A stretch of 64,000 bases of DNA from an uncultured Dyadobacter sp. (GTDB taxonomy: Bacteria > Bacteroidota > Bacteroidia > Cytophagales > Spirosomataceae), in contig NZ_CAMLSE010000006.1 in the NCBI RefSeq assembly GCF_946482605.1, positions 248,001 through 312,000 of the forward strand, read 5' to 3'. Shown piece after piece: positions 26,548 through 34,852 of this stretch. Both the position numbers and the translations under genes were made by a program. Position 1 is the first letter of the stretch. Each line of letters opens with the position of its first letter. The notes under the pieces are model-generated. The model saw only the letters and a list, made by a program, of their open reading frames with translations. It did no database searches and was not told the origin of the DNA.

Positions 26548-28017
26548 TTAATAGCCCGGATTCTGGTCGGTAGGCGCAATATCCGGATTGTTATCGATTT
26601 CCTGTTTGGGAATAGGCATCAGAAAAATCGAATTCGGAATATCAATGCCCTTGGCAGCTTTGATTACCTGCTTTGCGGTGCCGGTCCGGACAAGGTCCCA
26701 CCATCTTTTACCTTCCACGAAAAATTCGTAAGCCCGTTCTTTCAAAACCAGTTCCCGGAATGAAGTCATCGTCTGGCCTTCCATTGTAAAGTCAATTGGG
26801 GAAGGAGCGCCAGGCGTATACCCGTAGGCTCTGCGCCGCACCATATTCAGCCGTTCCAATGCTTGTGCAGTTGGCCCCTGTTCGGCCTGGCTGGCGGCTT
26901 CGGCGTAAATTAACAGCGCATCAGCGTACCGATAGATCGGGAAATCGCTGCCGTGTGCCTGATCGGTGGGCGCAGCCGAATCTTTGAATTTCCCAAATCG
27001 TATCGGCTGGTTAGCCCCGTTGGGAACAATAGTGCCTTGCTTGTTGGGGCCGGCGGTGTAAAGGTTGAAATTTTTCCTGAGGTCAGCCTCGGGCCAGTCG
27101 CGTAGTAAAGGATAAGTGGGGAATCCAAAAAATGTACCGTAACCGTTACTTGCCCAGCGGCTGGTGTTAAGATGATAGAATTGGGGCAAGGCAGAACCTC
27201 CGGCGACAGAACGCTGGAATTTGATAGAGAAAATTTCTTCCGTCGATGAGGTAACGTCCGCGCCAAATAGCTTTTCGAAATCAGCAGATTCTTTCACATT
27301 AACCAGTGAATAAGCCTGTGAAACGATCACTTCCTGGGCTTTGTCGCGCGCTTCGGCCCATTGTCCACGTAGCAGGTACACATCCGCCAGCATGATCTTG
27401 GCAGCTCCTGATGTCGGTTTTCCTGATAGCGACTGGGTCGGGGGCAATGCCGTTTCGGCCGCTTTCAAATCGGAAATGACAAGGGCATACACATTTTCGA
27501 TAGGTTCGCGTTTGCCACCCATGGCTTCCAAACCTTCCGTTGGCTCAGTCCGGATGGGAACCGCACCAAAGAGTTTAGCCAGGTTGTAGTAGGCAAATGC
27601 CCGGTAAAAATGCGCTTCTCCCAGTAATTGAGCGCGTTGCTTTTCATCCATCGAAATGCCCGGCACATATTTCAGGGCAAGGTTGGCCGCATCGATGGTT
27701 TTGTAAAAACCCGTCCAAAACTGGTCGGTAACCGAAATCATCGAAGTTGAAACCTGGTATTGCGCCAGCGGTATGTAAAACCCCTGCCCGGATGCATAGT
27801 CTTCCAGCGCGGTCGTATGCACCAGGTAGCGGAACTTGTACAACGTCGCTGTATGAAGCGCTCCGGAGATCGCATTGACGGCCGAATTTGCATCAGCCGC
27901 CGTTTTGTAGAAGTTGGTGCTGATCAACAGGCTTTTAGGGTCTTCTTCGAGCAAATCTTTGCAAGAGAATGCGAGCAGGCTGGCTGTGATTATAGAATAG
28001 ATTGCTAATTTTTTCAT
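26548..28017 (-). CDS. SusD/RagB family nutrient-binding outer-membrane lipoprotein
   Basis: A 489-residue SusD-like protein, the surface lipoprotein that caps the SusC channel and captures oligosaccharide. The lipoprotein signal is SIITASLLAFSCKDLLEEDP. The N-terminal SusD_3/SusD-like part has TPR-like helices (EAHFYRAFAYYNLAKLFGAV, a hallmark) and the C-terminal RagB part ends with RELVLKERAYEFFVEGKRWW and MPIPKQEIDNNPDIAPTDQN. It lies 24 bases after the SusC gene and 30 before the sulfatase gene, so the three form one transcript. Substrate is inferred to be a sulfated glycan only because of the sulfatase. Confidence 0.94.
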   Translation of the reverse strand: MKKLAIYSIITASLLAFSCKDLLEEDPKSLLISTNFYKTAADANSAVNAISGALHTATLYKFRYLVHTTALEDYASGQGFYIPLAQYQVSTSMISVTDQFWTGFYKTIDAANLALKYVPGISMDEKQRAQLLGEAHFYRAFAYYNLAKLFGAVPIRTEPTEGLEAMGGKREPIENVYALVISDLKAAETALPPTQSLSGKPTSGAAKIMLADVYLLRGQWAEARDKAQEVIVSQAYSLVNVKESADFEKLFGADVTSSTEEIFSIKFQRSVAGGSALPQFYHLNTSRWASNGYGTFFGFPTYPLLRDWPEADLRKNFNLYTAGPNKQGTIVPNGANQPIRFGKFKDSAAPTDQAHGSDFPIYRYADALLIYAEAASQAEQGPTAQALERLNMVRRRAYGYTPGAPSPIDFTMEGQTMTSFRELVLKERAYEFFVEGKRWWDLVRTGTAKQVIKAAKGIDIPNSIFLMPIPKQEIDNNPDIAPTDQNPGY

Positions 28018-28041
28018 GATCTGATTGCTTGATTAGGAGAG

Positions 28042-31000
28042 TTAGAATCCAATTCGGGCACCCAATGTATACGTTCTGGCCGTCGGATAGCCGGTTTGGT
28101 CGACACCCACCGAAATCGAGTTTGCACCGCCCAGTGTATTCACTTCCGGGTCATACCAGGAATATTTGGTGAAGGTGATCAGGTTTTGTCCGCTCACATA
28201 AAGCTGCACGTTGCGCACCCATTTGATAGCTTTGGTGGGAATATTGTAGGCCAGCTGGACGCTTTTCAACCGCAGAAAGGAGCCATCTTCAATATACCGA
28301 TCAGATTCTTTAAAGGAGGTGCTGCCACTGATTTTGGGGTATTTTGCATTGGGATTAGGGTTGGCAGTTGTCCAGTGGTTATCATAAACCTCTTTCAGCT
28401 GGTTTTCACCAAAATACATGCTGCTACCCTGGTTCGTCAGGTTTGCATTGAAAATATCCCCTCCCTGTTTGCCCAACCAGAACATAGTCAGTGTAAAGTC
28501 TTTGTAAGACAGGTTGCTGCCAAGGTTATAAAGAAAATTTGGATTAGGGTTCCCGATAATGGTTTTGTCGGCCAGGGTCAAAGCATCATCGCCATTGAGG
28601 TCTTTATACTTGATAGCTCCTTTTTCATTGAGGCCATCTTCCAGATACCCATAAAAGACGCCAATAGGCTCGCCGACCCGGATCAGGTTCACGGCAACGG
28701 AAAGCGGCTGCTGTAATGCCGTGCCAAACACGTCGCTGCCGCCTGCCAGCCTGAGTACCTCGCTGCGGTTGCGGGTGATGTTCACATTTATATCCCACTT
28801 GAATGCCTTTGCATTAACGAGGTTGGCATTTAACCCTAATTCAATACCGCTGTTGCGGATTTGGCCGATATTCTGAATGGTGCTGGTGTATCCGGTAGAT
28901 TGTTGAAGAGGCACAGTCGCGAGCAGGTCCCGGGTATTTTTGCGGTAGTAATCGAAGGTGAGCGAGAACCGGTTTCGCAGCACGGCAATGTCCACGCCCG
29001 CGTTGAATTGACCCGTTGATTCCCATTTCAGATTGGGATTCGTCAGCTGTGCACCGGTGAGTTGTCCTACATATAACTGGTCATTGTAAACGGTGTTGAT
29101 AGGGTTCAGCGCGAACAATGTCTGGTAAGGCGACAACCCGGTATTTCCCGTAACGCCGTATGAAAGACGAAGTTTAAGGTCGGATATCGCTGTCAGATTC
29201 TGGGCGAACGGCTCGTCGATCAACCGCCAGCCGAGTGCGGCAGACGGGAAATAGCCCCACTTTTGATTGGCCCCGAAACGGGAGGAGCCATCCGCACGCA
29301 TACTGGCTGTAAACAAATAGCGCCCTTTGAAGGAGTAATTGGCACGTGCCAGGTAGGAGAAAAGCACCCAGGAATAAGATGTGCTCGTAGGAACCCCCGG
29401 GTTGCTGCCGACGCCAATGTTCTCGGAGCCCATTCCTTCGTAGTTGAAGCCGGTGGATGTGGCCACGAATGTCCGGCTTTTTTCCTGCTGATAGGTCACC
29501 CCGCCCAGCAATGTCAATTCGTGGTCTTTGGATAGTTTGGGAATGTAAGTAGCGGTATTTTCATTCAGTAGATTAAAACGGTTGGCATAATTGATGGTGG
29601 CGGAGCCGGTTGGCGTGGTGGTGATCACGGAAGGAGAAAAGATGTCGCCCCGCATAGAACTGTTTTCTATTCCAAAGGAAGAGCGCAGCGTCAGGTTCTT
29701 TAACGGTTGGTAGCTGAGCGCCGTACTGGCCAGGATATAGAGCTCATTGTTTTTTTGCTTGCGGGCCTCGGCCAGCGCGAGCGGGTTTTCAAGGCTGTTG
29801 GGGCTGAATGCGTAGGGTTTGATAAAACTGTAATTTCCGGACTGATCGCGGGGAGTAATCGTTGGAGGTGACCCAAGGGCTGCCGAGACGATCGTACTTC
29901 CTTTTTGGCCATTATCGGCCAGCAGTTGGGAACGGTTCGTGTTGGTTAGCACAGTGTTGTAGATGAGCCGAACCTTGTCGCCCAGTTTCTGATTCAGGTT
30001 TACGCGGAAACTTTCCCGGTTGTAACCCGATCCGCGGATGATACCCTGCTGTCCGAAAAAGTTGCCCGACACGGCAAATTGCGTATTGTCGTTACCTCCC
30101 GTGACCGATAATGTATGGTTCTGCATAGGCGCCTTCCGGAAAATTACGTCCTGCCAGTCGGTACCCTTACCAAAGCCGTTGATCTGCTCGGGTGTAAAAT
30201 AGGCAGCAACGCCGTCGTTGGCGGCCCTTTCATTGGCCAATGTGGCAAACTCCCGGGCGTTCATCAGCGTCAGGGTTTTGTTGACCTGCTGCATGGCGTA
30301 GTAACTGTCCAGTGTAACCTGCGGCTTTCCTGCTTTACCCTGTTTGGTAGTGATCAAAATGACCCCGTTGGCGCCTCTTGATCCGTAAATAGCTGTTGCA
30401 GAGGCATCTTTGAGGACTTCCATCGATTCGATTTCATTGGGACTAATGGCATTGGGAGGCCCGGACAGCGCAAATCCATCGACTACATACAACGGCTCAT
30501 TGCTGCCTTGGAGTGAGTTGCCGCCCCGGATCCGGACGCTCATTGTGGTTCCGGGCTCACCGGAGTTCTGCATTACCTGTACGCCTGGCGAGCGCCCCTG
30601 AAGTCCCTGGACTGCGTTCATCGTTGGATAAGCCGTCAGTTCCTTTGCTGACACGGAGCCAACCGAACCGGTAATGTCGCTTTTCTTAACAGTACCATAT
30701 CCAACCACTACAATCTCTTCCAGTGTTTTGTCATCCGGAAAAAGCTGAACGTCGATGGTCGAACGGTCGCCCGCGGCGATTTCCTGGCTCGCATAGCCTA
30801 CCAGTGAAAAAACAAGGGTGTGGCTCCCCGTTCCTGGCAAATTCAGTTTGTAGCGGCCTTCGACGTCGGAGGATGTACCTGTTGTCGTCCCTTTCAAAAG
30901 AATATTCACGCCCGGCAACCCTTCGCCGGTTTCGCTGGTAATGCGGCCGGTGACCACCTGATCGGCCACCCGTACGCCGGTAGCCGACATCGGCAATTTG

Positions 31001-31434
31001 TTACCGGGGTCAGACGTTCCGGCCGTTGCTGCAACGGGCATCAACACGTCGGTCAGCATTTTCGTGCTGGAAGTAACCTTTTTGTCTATACGCTGACCGG
31101 AAATCAGGTACGCACCTTTTTTGACTTTGCGGAATTGGAGGCCGGTGTTTTTCAGTACCGCCTTGAGATTTTCTTCCAGGTTTGCTTTTTGGTTAATCGC
31201 ATTCGCGGGCACGATTACGCCTTGTACTAGTTGGTCGCCGTAAAGGATATCGACACCAAAAAGTTGTTTGAGATCACTGAGAACATCCGAAAGCAGGCGG
31301 GTCGAGTCGGTTACCCTGGCAGGTGAATGGGTCGGCTGGGGGATCAGCAGGGGCAAAGCAGTAGCCGGTTGACCGGAAACGGTCAGGCAGGCTACCAGCC
31401 CCAGAGCAGGGAGGCTAGTAAAATTCGGGAACAT
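28042..31434 (-). CDS. SusC/RagA family TonB-linked outer-membrane transporter with STN domain
   Basis: A 1130-residue transporter. After a signal segment there is an N-terminal secretin/TonB short domain (STN; about residues 45-110, LLSDVLSDLKQLFGVDILYG), which contacts the FecR anti-sigma factor. A CarboxypepD_reg-like domain follows (VTGRITSETGEGLPGVNILL). Next come the plug domain with the TonB-box region and VVGYGTVKKSDITGSVGSVS, NEIESMEVLKDASATAIYGS, and the large beta-barrel ending in a C-terminal phenylalanine (RTYTLGARIGF). It is the channel of the SusCD pair. The STN domain and the upstream sigma/FecR genes show cell-surface-signalling control by substrate. Confidence 0.95.
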   Translation of the reverse strand: MFPNFTSLPALGLVACLTVSGQPATALPLLIPQPTHSPARVTDSTRLLSDVLSDLKQLFGVDILYGDQLVQGVIVPANAINQKANLEENLKAVLKNTGLQFRKVKKGAYLISGQRIDKKVTSSTKMLTDVLMPVAATAGTSDPGNKLPMSATGVRVADQVVTGRITSETGEGLPGVNILLKGTTTGTSSDVEGRYKLNLPGTGSHTLVFSLVGYASQEIAAGDRSTIDVQLFPDDKTLEEIVVVGYGTVKKSDITGSVGSVSAKELTAYPTMNAVQGLQGRSPGVQVMQNSGEPGTTMSVRIRGGNSLQGSNEPLYVVDGFALSGPPNAISPNEIESMEVLKDASATAIYGSRGANGVILITTKQGKAGKPQVTLDSYYAMQQVNKTLTLMNAREFATLANERAANDGVAAYFTPEQINGFGKGTDWQDVIFRKAPMQNHTLSVTGGNDNTQFAVSGNFFGQQGIIRGSGYNRESFRVNLNQKLGDKVRLIYNTVLTNTNRSQLLADNGQKGSTIVSAALGSPPTITPRDQSGNYSFIKPYAFSPNSLENPLALAEARKQKNNELYILASTALSYQPLKNLTLRSSFGIENSSMRGDIFSPSVITTTPTGSATINYANRFNLLNENTATYIPKLSKDHELTLLGGVTYQQEKSRTFVATSTGFNYEGMGSENIGVGSNPGVPTSTSYSWVLFSYLARANYSFKGRYLFTASMRADGSSRFGANQKWGYFPSAALGWRLIDEPFAQNLTAISDLKLRLSYGVTGNTGLSPYQTLFALNPINTVYNDQLYVGQLTGAQLTNPNLKWESTGQFNAGVDIAVLRNRFSLTFDYYRKNTRDLLATVPLQQSTGYTSTIQNIGQIRNSGIELGLNANLVNAKAFKWDINVNITRNRSEVLRLAGGSDVFGTALQQPLSVAVNLIRVGEPIGVFYGYLEDGLNEKGAIKYKDLNGDDALTLADKTIIGNPNPNFLYNLGSNLSYKDFTLTMFWLGKQGGDIFNANLTNQGSSMYFGENQLKEVYDNHWTTANPNPNAKYPKISGSTSFKESDRYIEDGSFLRLKSVQLAYNIPTKAIKWVRNVQLYVSGQNLITFTKYSWYDPEVNTLGGANSISVGVDQTGYPTARTYTLGARIGF

Positions 31435-31447
31435 AGAAATTAGTTGA

Positions 31448-32458
31448 TTAAATGGGTTGAAGTGAGAGAAGCACTTTGTCTTCTTGTCGGGTAATATGGA
31501 TATTCAACGCTTCCGCAATGATAGATAACAGTTCGTCCGCACTTTGCGACGGGTAAGCTCCCGATAAGGTCAATGCGGCAGTTTCGGGATCAGGAATCTG
31601 AATTTTCATACCAAAATTCTCCTGAAACAAGATGGCGATTTCTCCTAACGAGGTTTTATCAAACACATAGCGATGGTCGCGCCAAGCCGCATAGTTGGCC
31701 GGTTGCAAAGTAGGTGCTACGCTGGCAGACCCATTTTTTTTAAGGTCAACCTTTTCACCGGGTTTCAGCGTAAGCTGCTGAATGCCCTTGCCGGCCTGCT
31801 GGTAATGGAACTCGACCTTGCCACGTTGCAAAACTACCTGCGTGCCCCTCGGCCGGGCAAACAGCGTAAACTCAGTACCCAGCACCACGACGTCGGCATT
31901 GTTGTCGGTTTTGACCACAAAGCGCTGGTGATTCTTTGTATGGGTGACAGAAAACAATGCTTCTCCTTCCAGCCATACTTCACGCGACTTTTTGCCGAAA
32001 CCAAAACGCGGTACACGCAGCGTTGAATTGGCGTTCAAAGTCACCTGGCTGCCATCGGAGAGTTGCACAATGCGGGTTTGCCCATAATCCGTTGCGTAAA
32101 TCCGGTTTAAAAGCTCGTGCTGAAAATTCCAGATACCGGCCACGAGGGCTATGGAGGCGGCAACGGTCCAAACTATCCAGCTGCGCGCCGGCCGTGAAGA
32201 TGCGGATCCGATCAATTCCTTCTCATCCGTTACCGACATTGCGGGGGCATTCACTATAAAATCGTGGTAACGGTTAATGCCGACCTGCTGATCCGCTACA
32301 TACTGCAAATTGGAGCGTTCCCATTCTTCCAGCCATTCAAAAAACAGTTCTTCATTACCTGGAATTTTATACCATTCATCGATGAGCTGGCGTTGCAAAA
32401 CGGGCACTTTGCCCAAAAAGGAATCAAAAATGAGTTGTTTGTTGACTAGTTCGTGCAT
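31448..32458 (-). CDS. FecR-family anti-sigma factor
   Basis: A 336-residue inner-membrane protein. The cytoplasmic N-terminal part (residues 1-90) binds the ECF sigma factor. A single membrane span follows (IVWTVAASIALVAGIWNF). The periplasmic FecR domain begins with RIVQLSDGSQVTLNANSTLR and contains VWLEGEALFSVTHTKNHQRF and VVLGTEFTLFARPRGTQVVL, and a DUF4974 domain lies at the C-terminus (FDKTSLGEIAILFQENFGMK). It lies 13 bases upstream of the SusC gene and 52 bases after the sigma gene. It transmits the SusC STN signal to release the sigma factor. Confidence 0.93.
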   Translation of the reverse strand: MHELVNKQLIFDSFLGKVPVLQRQLIDEWYKIPGNEELFFEWLEEWERSNLQYVADQQVGINRYHDFIVNAPAMSVTDEKELIGSASSRPARSWIVWTVAASIALVAGIWNFQHELLNRIYATDYGQTRIVQLSDGSQVTLNANSTLRVPRFGFGKKSREVWLEGEALFSVTHTKNHQRFVVKTDNNADVVVLGTEFTLFARPRGTQVVLQRGKVEFHYQQAGKGIQQLTLKPGEKVDLKKNGSASVAPTLQPANYAAWRDHRYVFDKTSLGEIAILFQENFGMKIQIPDPETAALTLSGAYPSQSADELLSIIAEALNIHITRQEDKVLLSLQPI

Positions 32459-32510
32459 GGCTGATTGTATTTATTAGGTAGACACATCCGGTTTTAAAAA
32501 CCCTTAAACC

Positions 32511-33185
32511 TCATTGGAGAAATTCACGTAAGAACCACGAAAAAAGCAAAAACCAGCGCCCTTTCAGTAGCTCACGCAGGGCATGGCTGGCCAGGCGGAT
32601 CTGCACCTCAATGGTACGCACCGATAATCCCAGCTGGGTCGCAATCTCTCCGTATTTCATTCCCTCGAAGCGGTGCATCAAATAAATGCGCCGCCGTTGA
32701 ACGGGCAGTGATTCAATGGCTTTTTCAACATCCCGGCACAATTCGTCATACTGCGTGATCGCGTCCGGCTGTTGGGCCTCCGCGGTAGTTTGGTATTGCG
32801 CTTCGTCCAGCGATGTCTCGCGCCAGAACGTTTGCCGGACGTGGTTATAGGCCCGGTTGCGGACAGCTTTGTATAAGTATGCCCGGTAGGAGCTGGTAAT
32901 GGAATTGAATATTTGCTGTTCGTAAAATTGGCAGAATATATCGGCAACCAAGTCTTCGGCGATCGCCTTGGAGCCTACGAAACGTACTGCATGGCTGCAT
33001 AGGGCCACATAATGCTGGCGGAAAAGCAGTTCACAGCCCAGCCCTGCATCTGTCTGCAAGGTCCGGCGGATAAAAAGTTCTTTATCGGCACCAATTGAAT
33101 CCTGATCATCCGGTGGTACATCCATTGGGGTTACGATATCCGAATCGGTTGCGGGGTATGGTTGCAAAATGCGCTGTATTTGCAT
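32511..33185 (-). CDS. ECF RNA polymerase sigma-70 factor
   Basis: A 224-residue ECF sigma factor. Region 2 includes VALCSHAVRFVGSKAIAEDL and YRAYLYKAVRNRAYNHVRQT; region 4 includes LPVQRRRIYLMHRFEGMKYG and IATQLGLSVRTIEVQIRLAS. The first 30 residues lack homology, so initiation at an ATG near 33125 is also possible. A hydrophobic tail (GRWFLLFSWFLREFLQ) is typical of Bacteroidota ECF sigmas. It is the first gene of the leftward operon with FecR, SusC, SusD and sulfatase, and is expected to direct transcription of that operon when FecR is signalled. Confidence 0.9.
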   Translation of the reverse strand: MQIQRILQPYPATDSDIVTPMDVPPDDQDSIGADKELFIRRTLQTDAGLGCELLFRQHYVALCSHAVRFVGSKAIAEDLVADIFCQFYEQQIFNSITSSYRAYLYKAVRNRAYNHVRQTFWRETSLDEAQYQTTAEAQQPDAITQYDELCRDVEKAIESLPVQRRRIYLMHRFEGMKYGEIATQLGLSVRTIEVQIRLASHALRELLKGRWFLLFSWFLREFLQ

Positions 33186-33494
33186 GTCTCTGTCGGATTA
33201 ATCGTGTATGACCAATTTCCAATCTACAATTAAGACAAAATGGTCTTGGAAAACCCTTAAATCAAACAGGATATTTTTTATAAATATTTTCATTGATCCG
33301 GAGTGATGGGGGCTGTTTGTCCGGGGAACCAGGCGGCGTTAAGCAGCTTATTGAATATGACGAGAATTGTCGCCGGAGTTTCTAAACCTGAGCGCTTGAT
33401 GGGGTACATCTGTCAACAAGTGGAAACTAGGTTAAGTGAAGTGTTATTTATAAATTACAAAAGTGTACTAAATTTGTAACTTATAAATAACACT
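33186..33494. other. Divergent intergenic region between sigma factor and ATPase genes
   Basis: About 300 bases holding the leftward promoter region of the sigma gene and, at its right end, the palindrome and promoter of the ATPase gene. Between about 33300 and 33430 I see no gene and no repeat. Confidence 0.5.
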
Positions 33495-33495
33495 T
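33439..33495. repeat. 57-bp palindromic element, copy 2, over ATPase promoter
   Basis: The arms AAGTGTTATTTATAAATTAC... (33439-33461) and their complement at 33473-33495 match at 22 of 23 positions around an 11-base centre. The centre and right arm contain a perfect TAnnTTTG box, and the right arm ends on the first base of the TTG start codon. A regulator binding here would block both promoter and translation start. A close relative lies at 23535-23594. Confidence 0.85.
33469..33476 (+). promoter_or_regulatory. TAnnTTTG -7 box for ATPase gene
   Basis: TAAATTTG is an exact match to the Bacteroidota -7 consensus, inside the palindrome. The predicted transcription start is near 33482, giving a leader of only about a dozen bases before the TTG start at 33495. 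No clean TTTG -33 box is seen. Confidence 0.5.
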
Positions 33496-34691
33496 TGGAG
33501 GCTCTTTTTACAAAATACCTACCTAAACTACAACGCACGTCAACCAAATTCGTGCGGGACTTCATCCATCAGATCGATTGGGAGCGCAATCGATTGATCG
33601 GCATTAAGGGCGCTCGGGGTGCTGGGAAGACGACTCTCGTCTTACAATATTTAAAGCAGGCGGCGCTACCAGCTGGCCAGTCCCTGTATGTAAGTCTGGA
33701 TGATCTGTATTTTAGCGCGCATCGTCTTTACGATCTGGGCGAGGCGTTTGTCAGGACGGGTGGGCGGCTCCTGGTTTTGGACGAAGTTCACCGATATGCT
33801 AATTGGTCACAGGAAATCAAGAATCTTTACGATGATTTCCCTGATTTACGGATTGTATTTACCGGGTCATCTATTATGCATCTTGAACGCAGCAAAGGTG
33901 ATTTGAGTCGCCGGGCTGTAATGTATCACTTACACGGGCTTTCGTTCCGTGAATTTCTTCAAATTCAACAAATTACATCCTGGTCTGCGGTGTCTCTTCC
34001 GGATCTTTTTAAAAATCACACACAATTGGCGCTGGATCTCACGCAGAAGATTAAACCACTGGCGCACTGGAACGATTATCTGCAATACGGCTATTACCCA
34101 TATTTTTTAGAGAACAAGGACGTCTACGCGCAAAAGCTGACCGAAACAATTCAGCTCAGTTTGGAACTGGACCTCCCGGCCGTCTATGGCATAAGCTATG
34201 CTTCCGTGGACAAGTTGAAGCAGCTGCTCGTCGTGCTGGCTGAAAGTGTTCCTATGAAACCAAACATCAGTAAGCTTAGCGAAACGCTAAATACGAGTCG
34301 GGCGCTGGTAGTGGAGTACATGCACTATTTGGAAGAGCTGGGTGTATTGATGTTGCTACACAGGGATAGTTTCGGCATTACCCGATTGCAGAAGCCTGAA
34401 AAGGTTTATCTCAGTCATCCGAATCTCCAATATGCATTACATCAGAGTCGCCCGGACACAGGAACATTACGCGAAAGCTTTTTCCTGAGCCAGGTCCAGC
34501 CGCTGCACAAAGTTGAGTATACGGAGAAGGGAGATTTCAAATTGGATAGAGAGGTTACGGTTGAAGTGGGAGGTGCCCACAAAAATAGACAGCAACTTGT
34601 GGGTATGGAGAATGCTTATATCGCTGCTGATGGGCTTGAAGTGGGATACGGCGATAAAATTCCGCTTTGGATGTTTGGATTACTGTACTGA
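33495..34691 (+). CDS. AAA_14/DUF4143 ATP-binding protein
   Basis: A 398-residue P-loop ATPase of the archaeal-type AAA_14 plus DUF4143 group. Walker A is GIKGARGAGKTTLVLQYL (residues 37-54), Walker B is GGRLLVLDEVHRYANW, and sensor-like VFTGSSIMHLE follows. A winged-helix-like middle and the DUF4143 C-terminal nuclease-like fold contain EKGDFKLDREVTVEVGGAHK. The start is TTG at 33495; MEALF fits the start of relatives and no ATG fits better. These genes occur in many copies in Bacteroidota genomes, and their cellular role is not established; links to mobile DNA or toxin-antitoxin behaviour have been proposed. It is monocistronic. Confidence 0.88.
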   Translation: MEALFTKYLPKLQRTSTKFVRDFIHQIDWERNRLIGIKGARGAGKTTLVLQYLKQAALPAGQSLYVSLDDLYFSAHRLYDLGEAFVRTGGRLLVLDEVHRYANWSQEIKNLYDDFPDLRIVFTGSSIMHLERSKGDLSRRAVMYHLHGLSFREFLQIQQITSWSAVSLPDLFKNHTQLALDLTQKIKPLAHWNDYLQYGYYPYFLENKDVYAQKLTETIQLSLELDLPAVYGISYASVDKLKQLLVVLAESVPMKPNISKLSETLNTSRALVVEYMHYLEELGVLMLLHRDSFGITRLQKPEKVYLSHPNLQYALHQSRPDTGTLRESFFLSQVQPLHKVEYTEKGDFKLDREVTVEVGGAHKNRQQLVGMENAYIAADGLEVGYGDKIPLWMFGLLY

Positions 34692-34774
34692 TTAAAAAGC
34701 CACATTCACATTTCATTAACCTTCTTTTACAGGCCATTAACAGACGGATAGGACAAAAACTTTTAGCTTGCGAC

Positions 34775-34815
34775 CCACTGCAGTGGCGGCCACCGCAGTG
34801 GCGACCACCGCAGTA
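34775..34815. repeat. 15-bp tandem repeat, 2.7 units
   Basis: CCACTGCAGTGGCGG, CCACCGCAGTGGCGA and CCACCGCAGTA follow each other without gaps. Each unit contains a CAC-YGC-AGTG near-palindrome. It lies in the spacer 38 bases before the serine hydrolase start. Confidence 0.85.
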
Positions 34816-34852
34816 ATTGACATCCTTGAAAACATTCCAACAAAACCATCCC

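Noticed and set aside
33439..33495. The ATPase palindrome read as a transcription terminator
   Set aside because: There is no gene ending just before it, the arms are AT-rich, and it contains a promoter box directly before a start codon.
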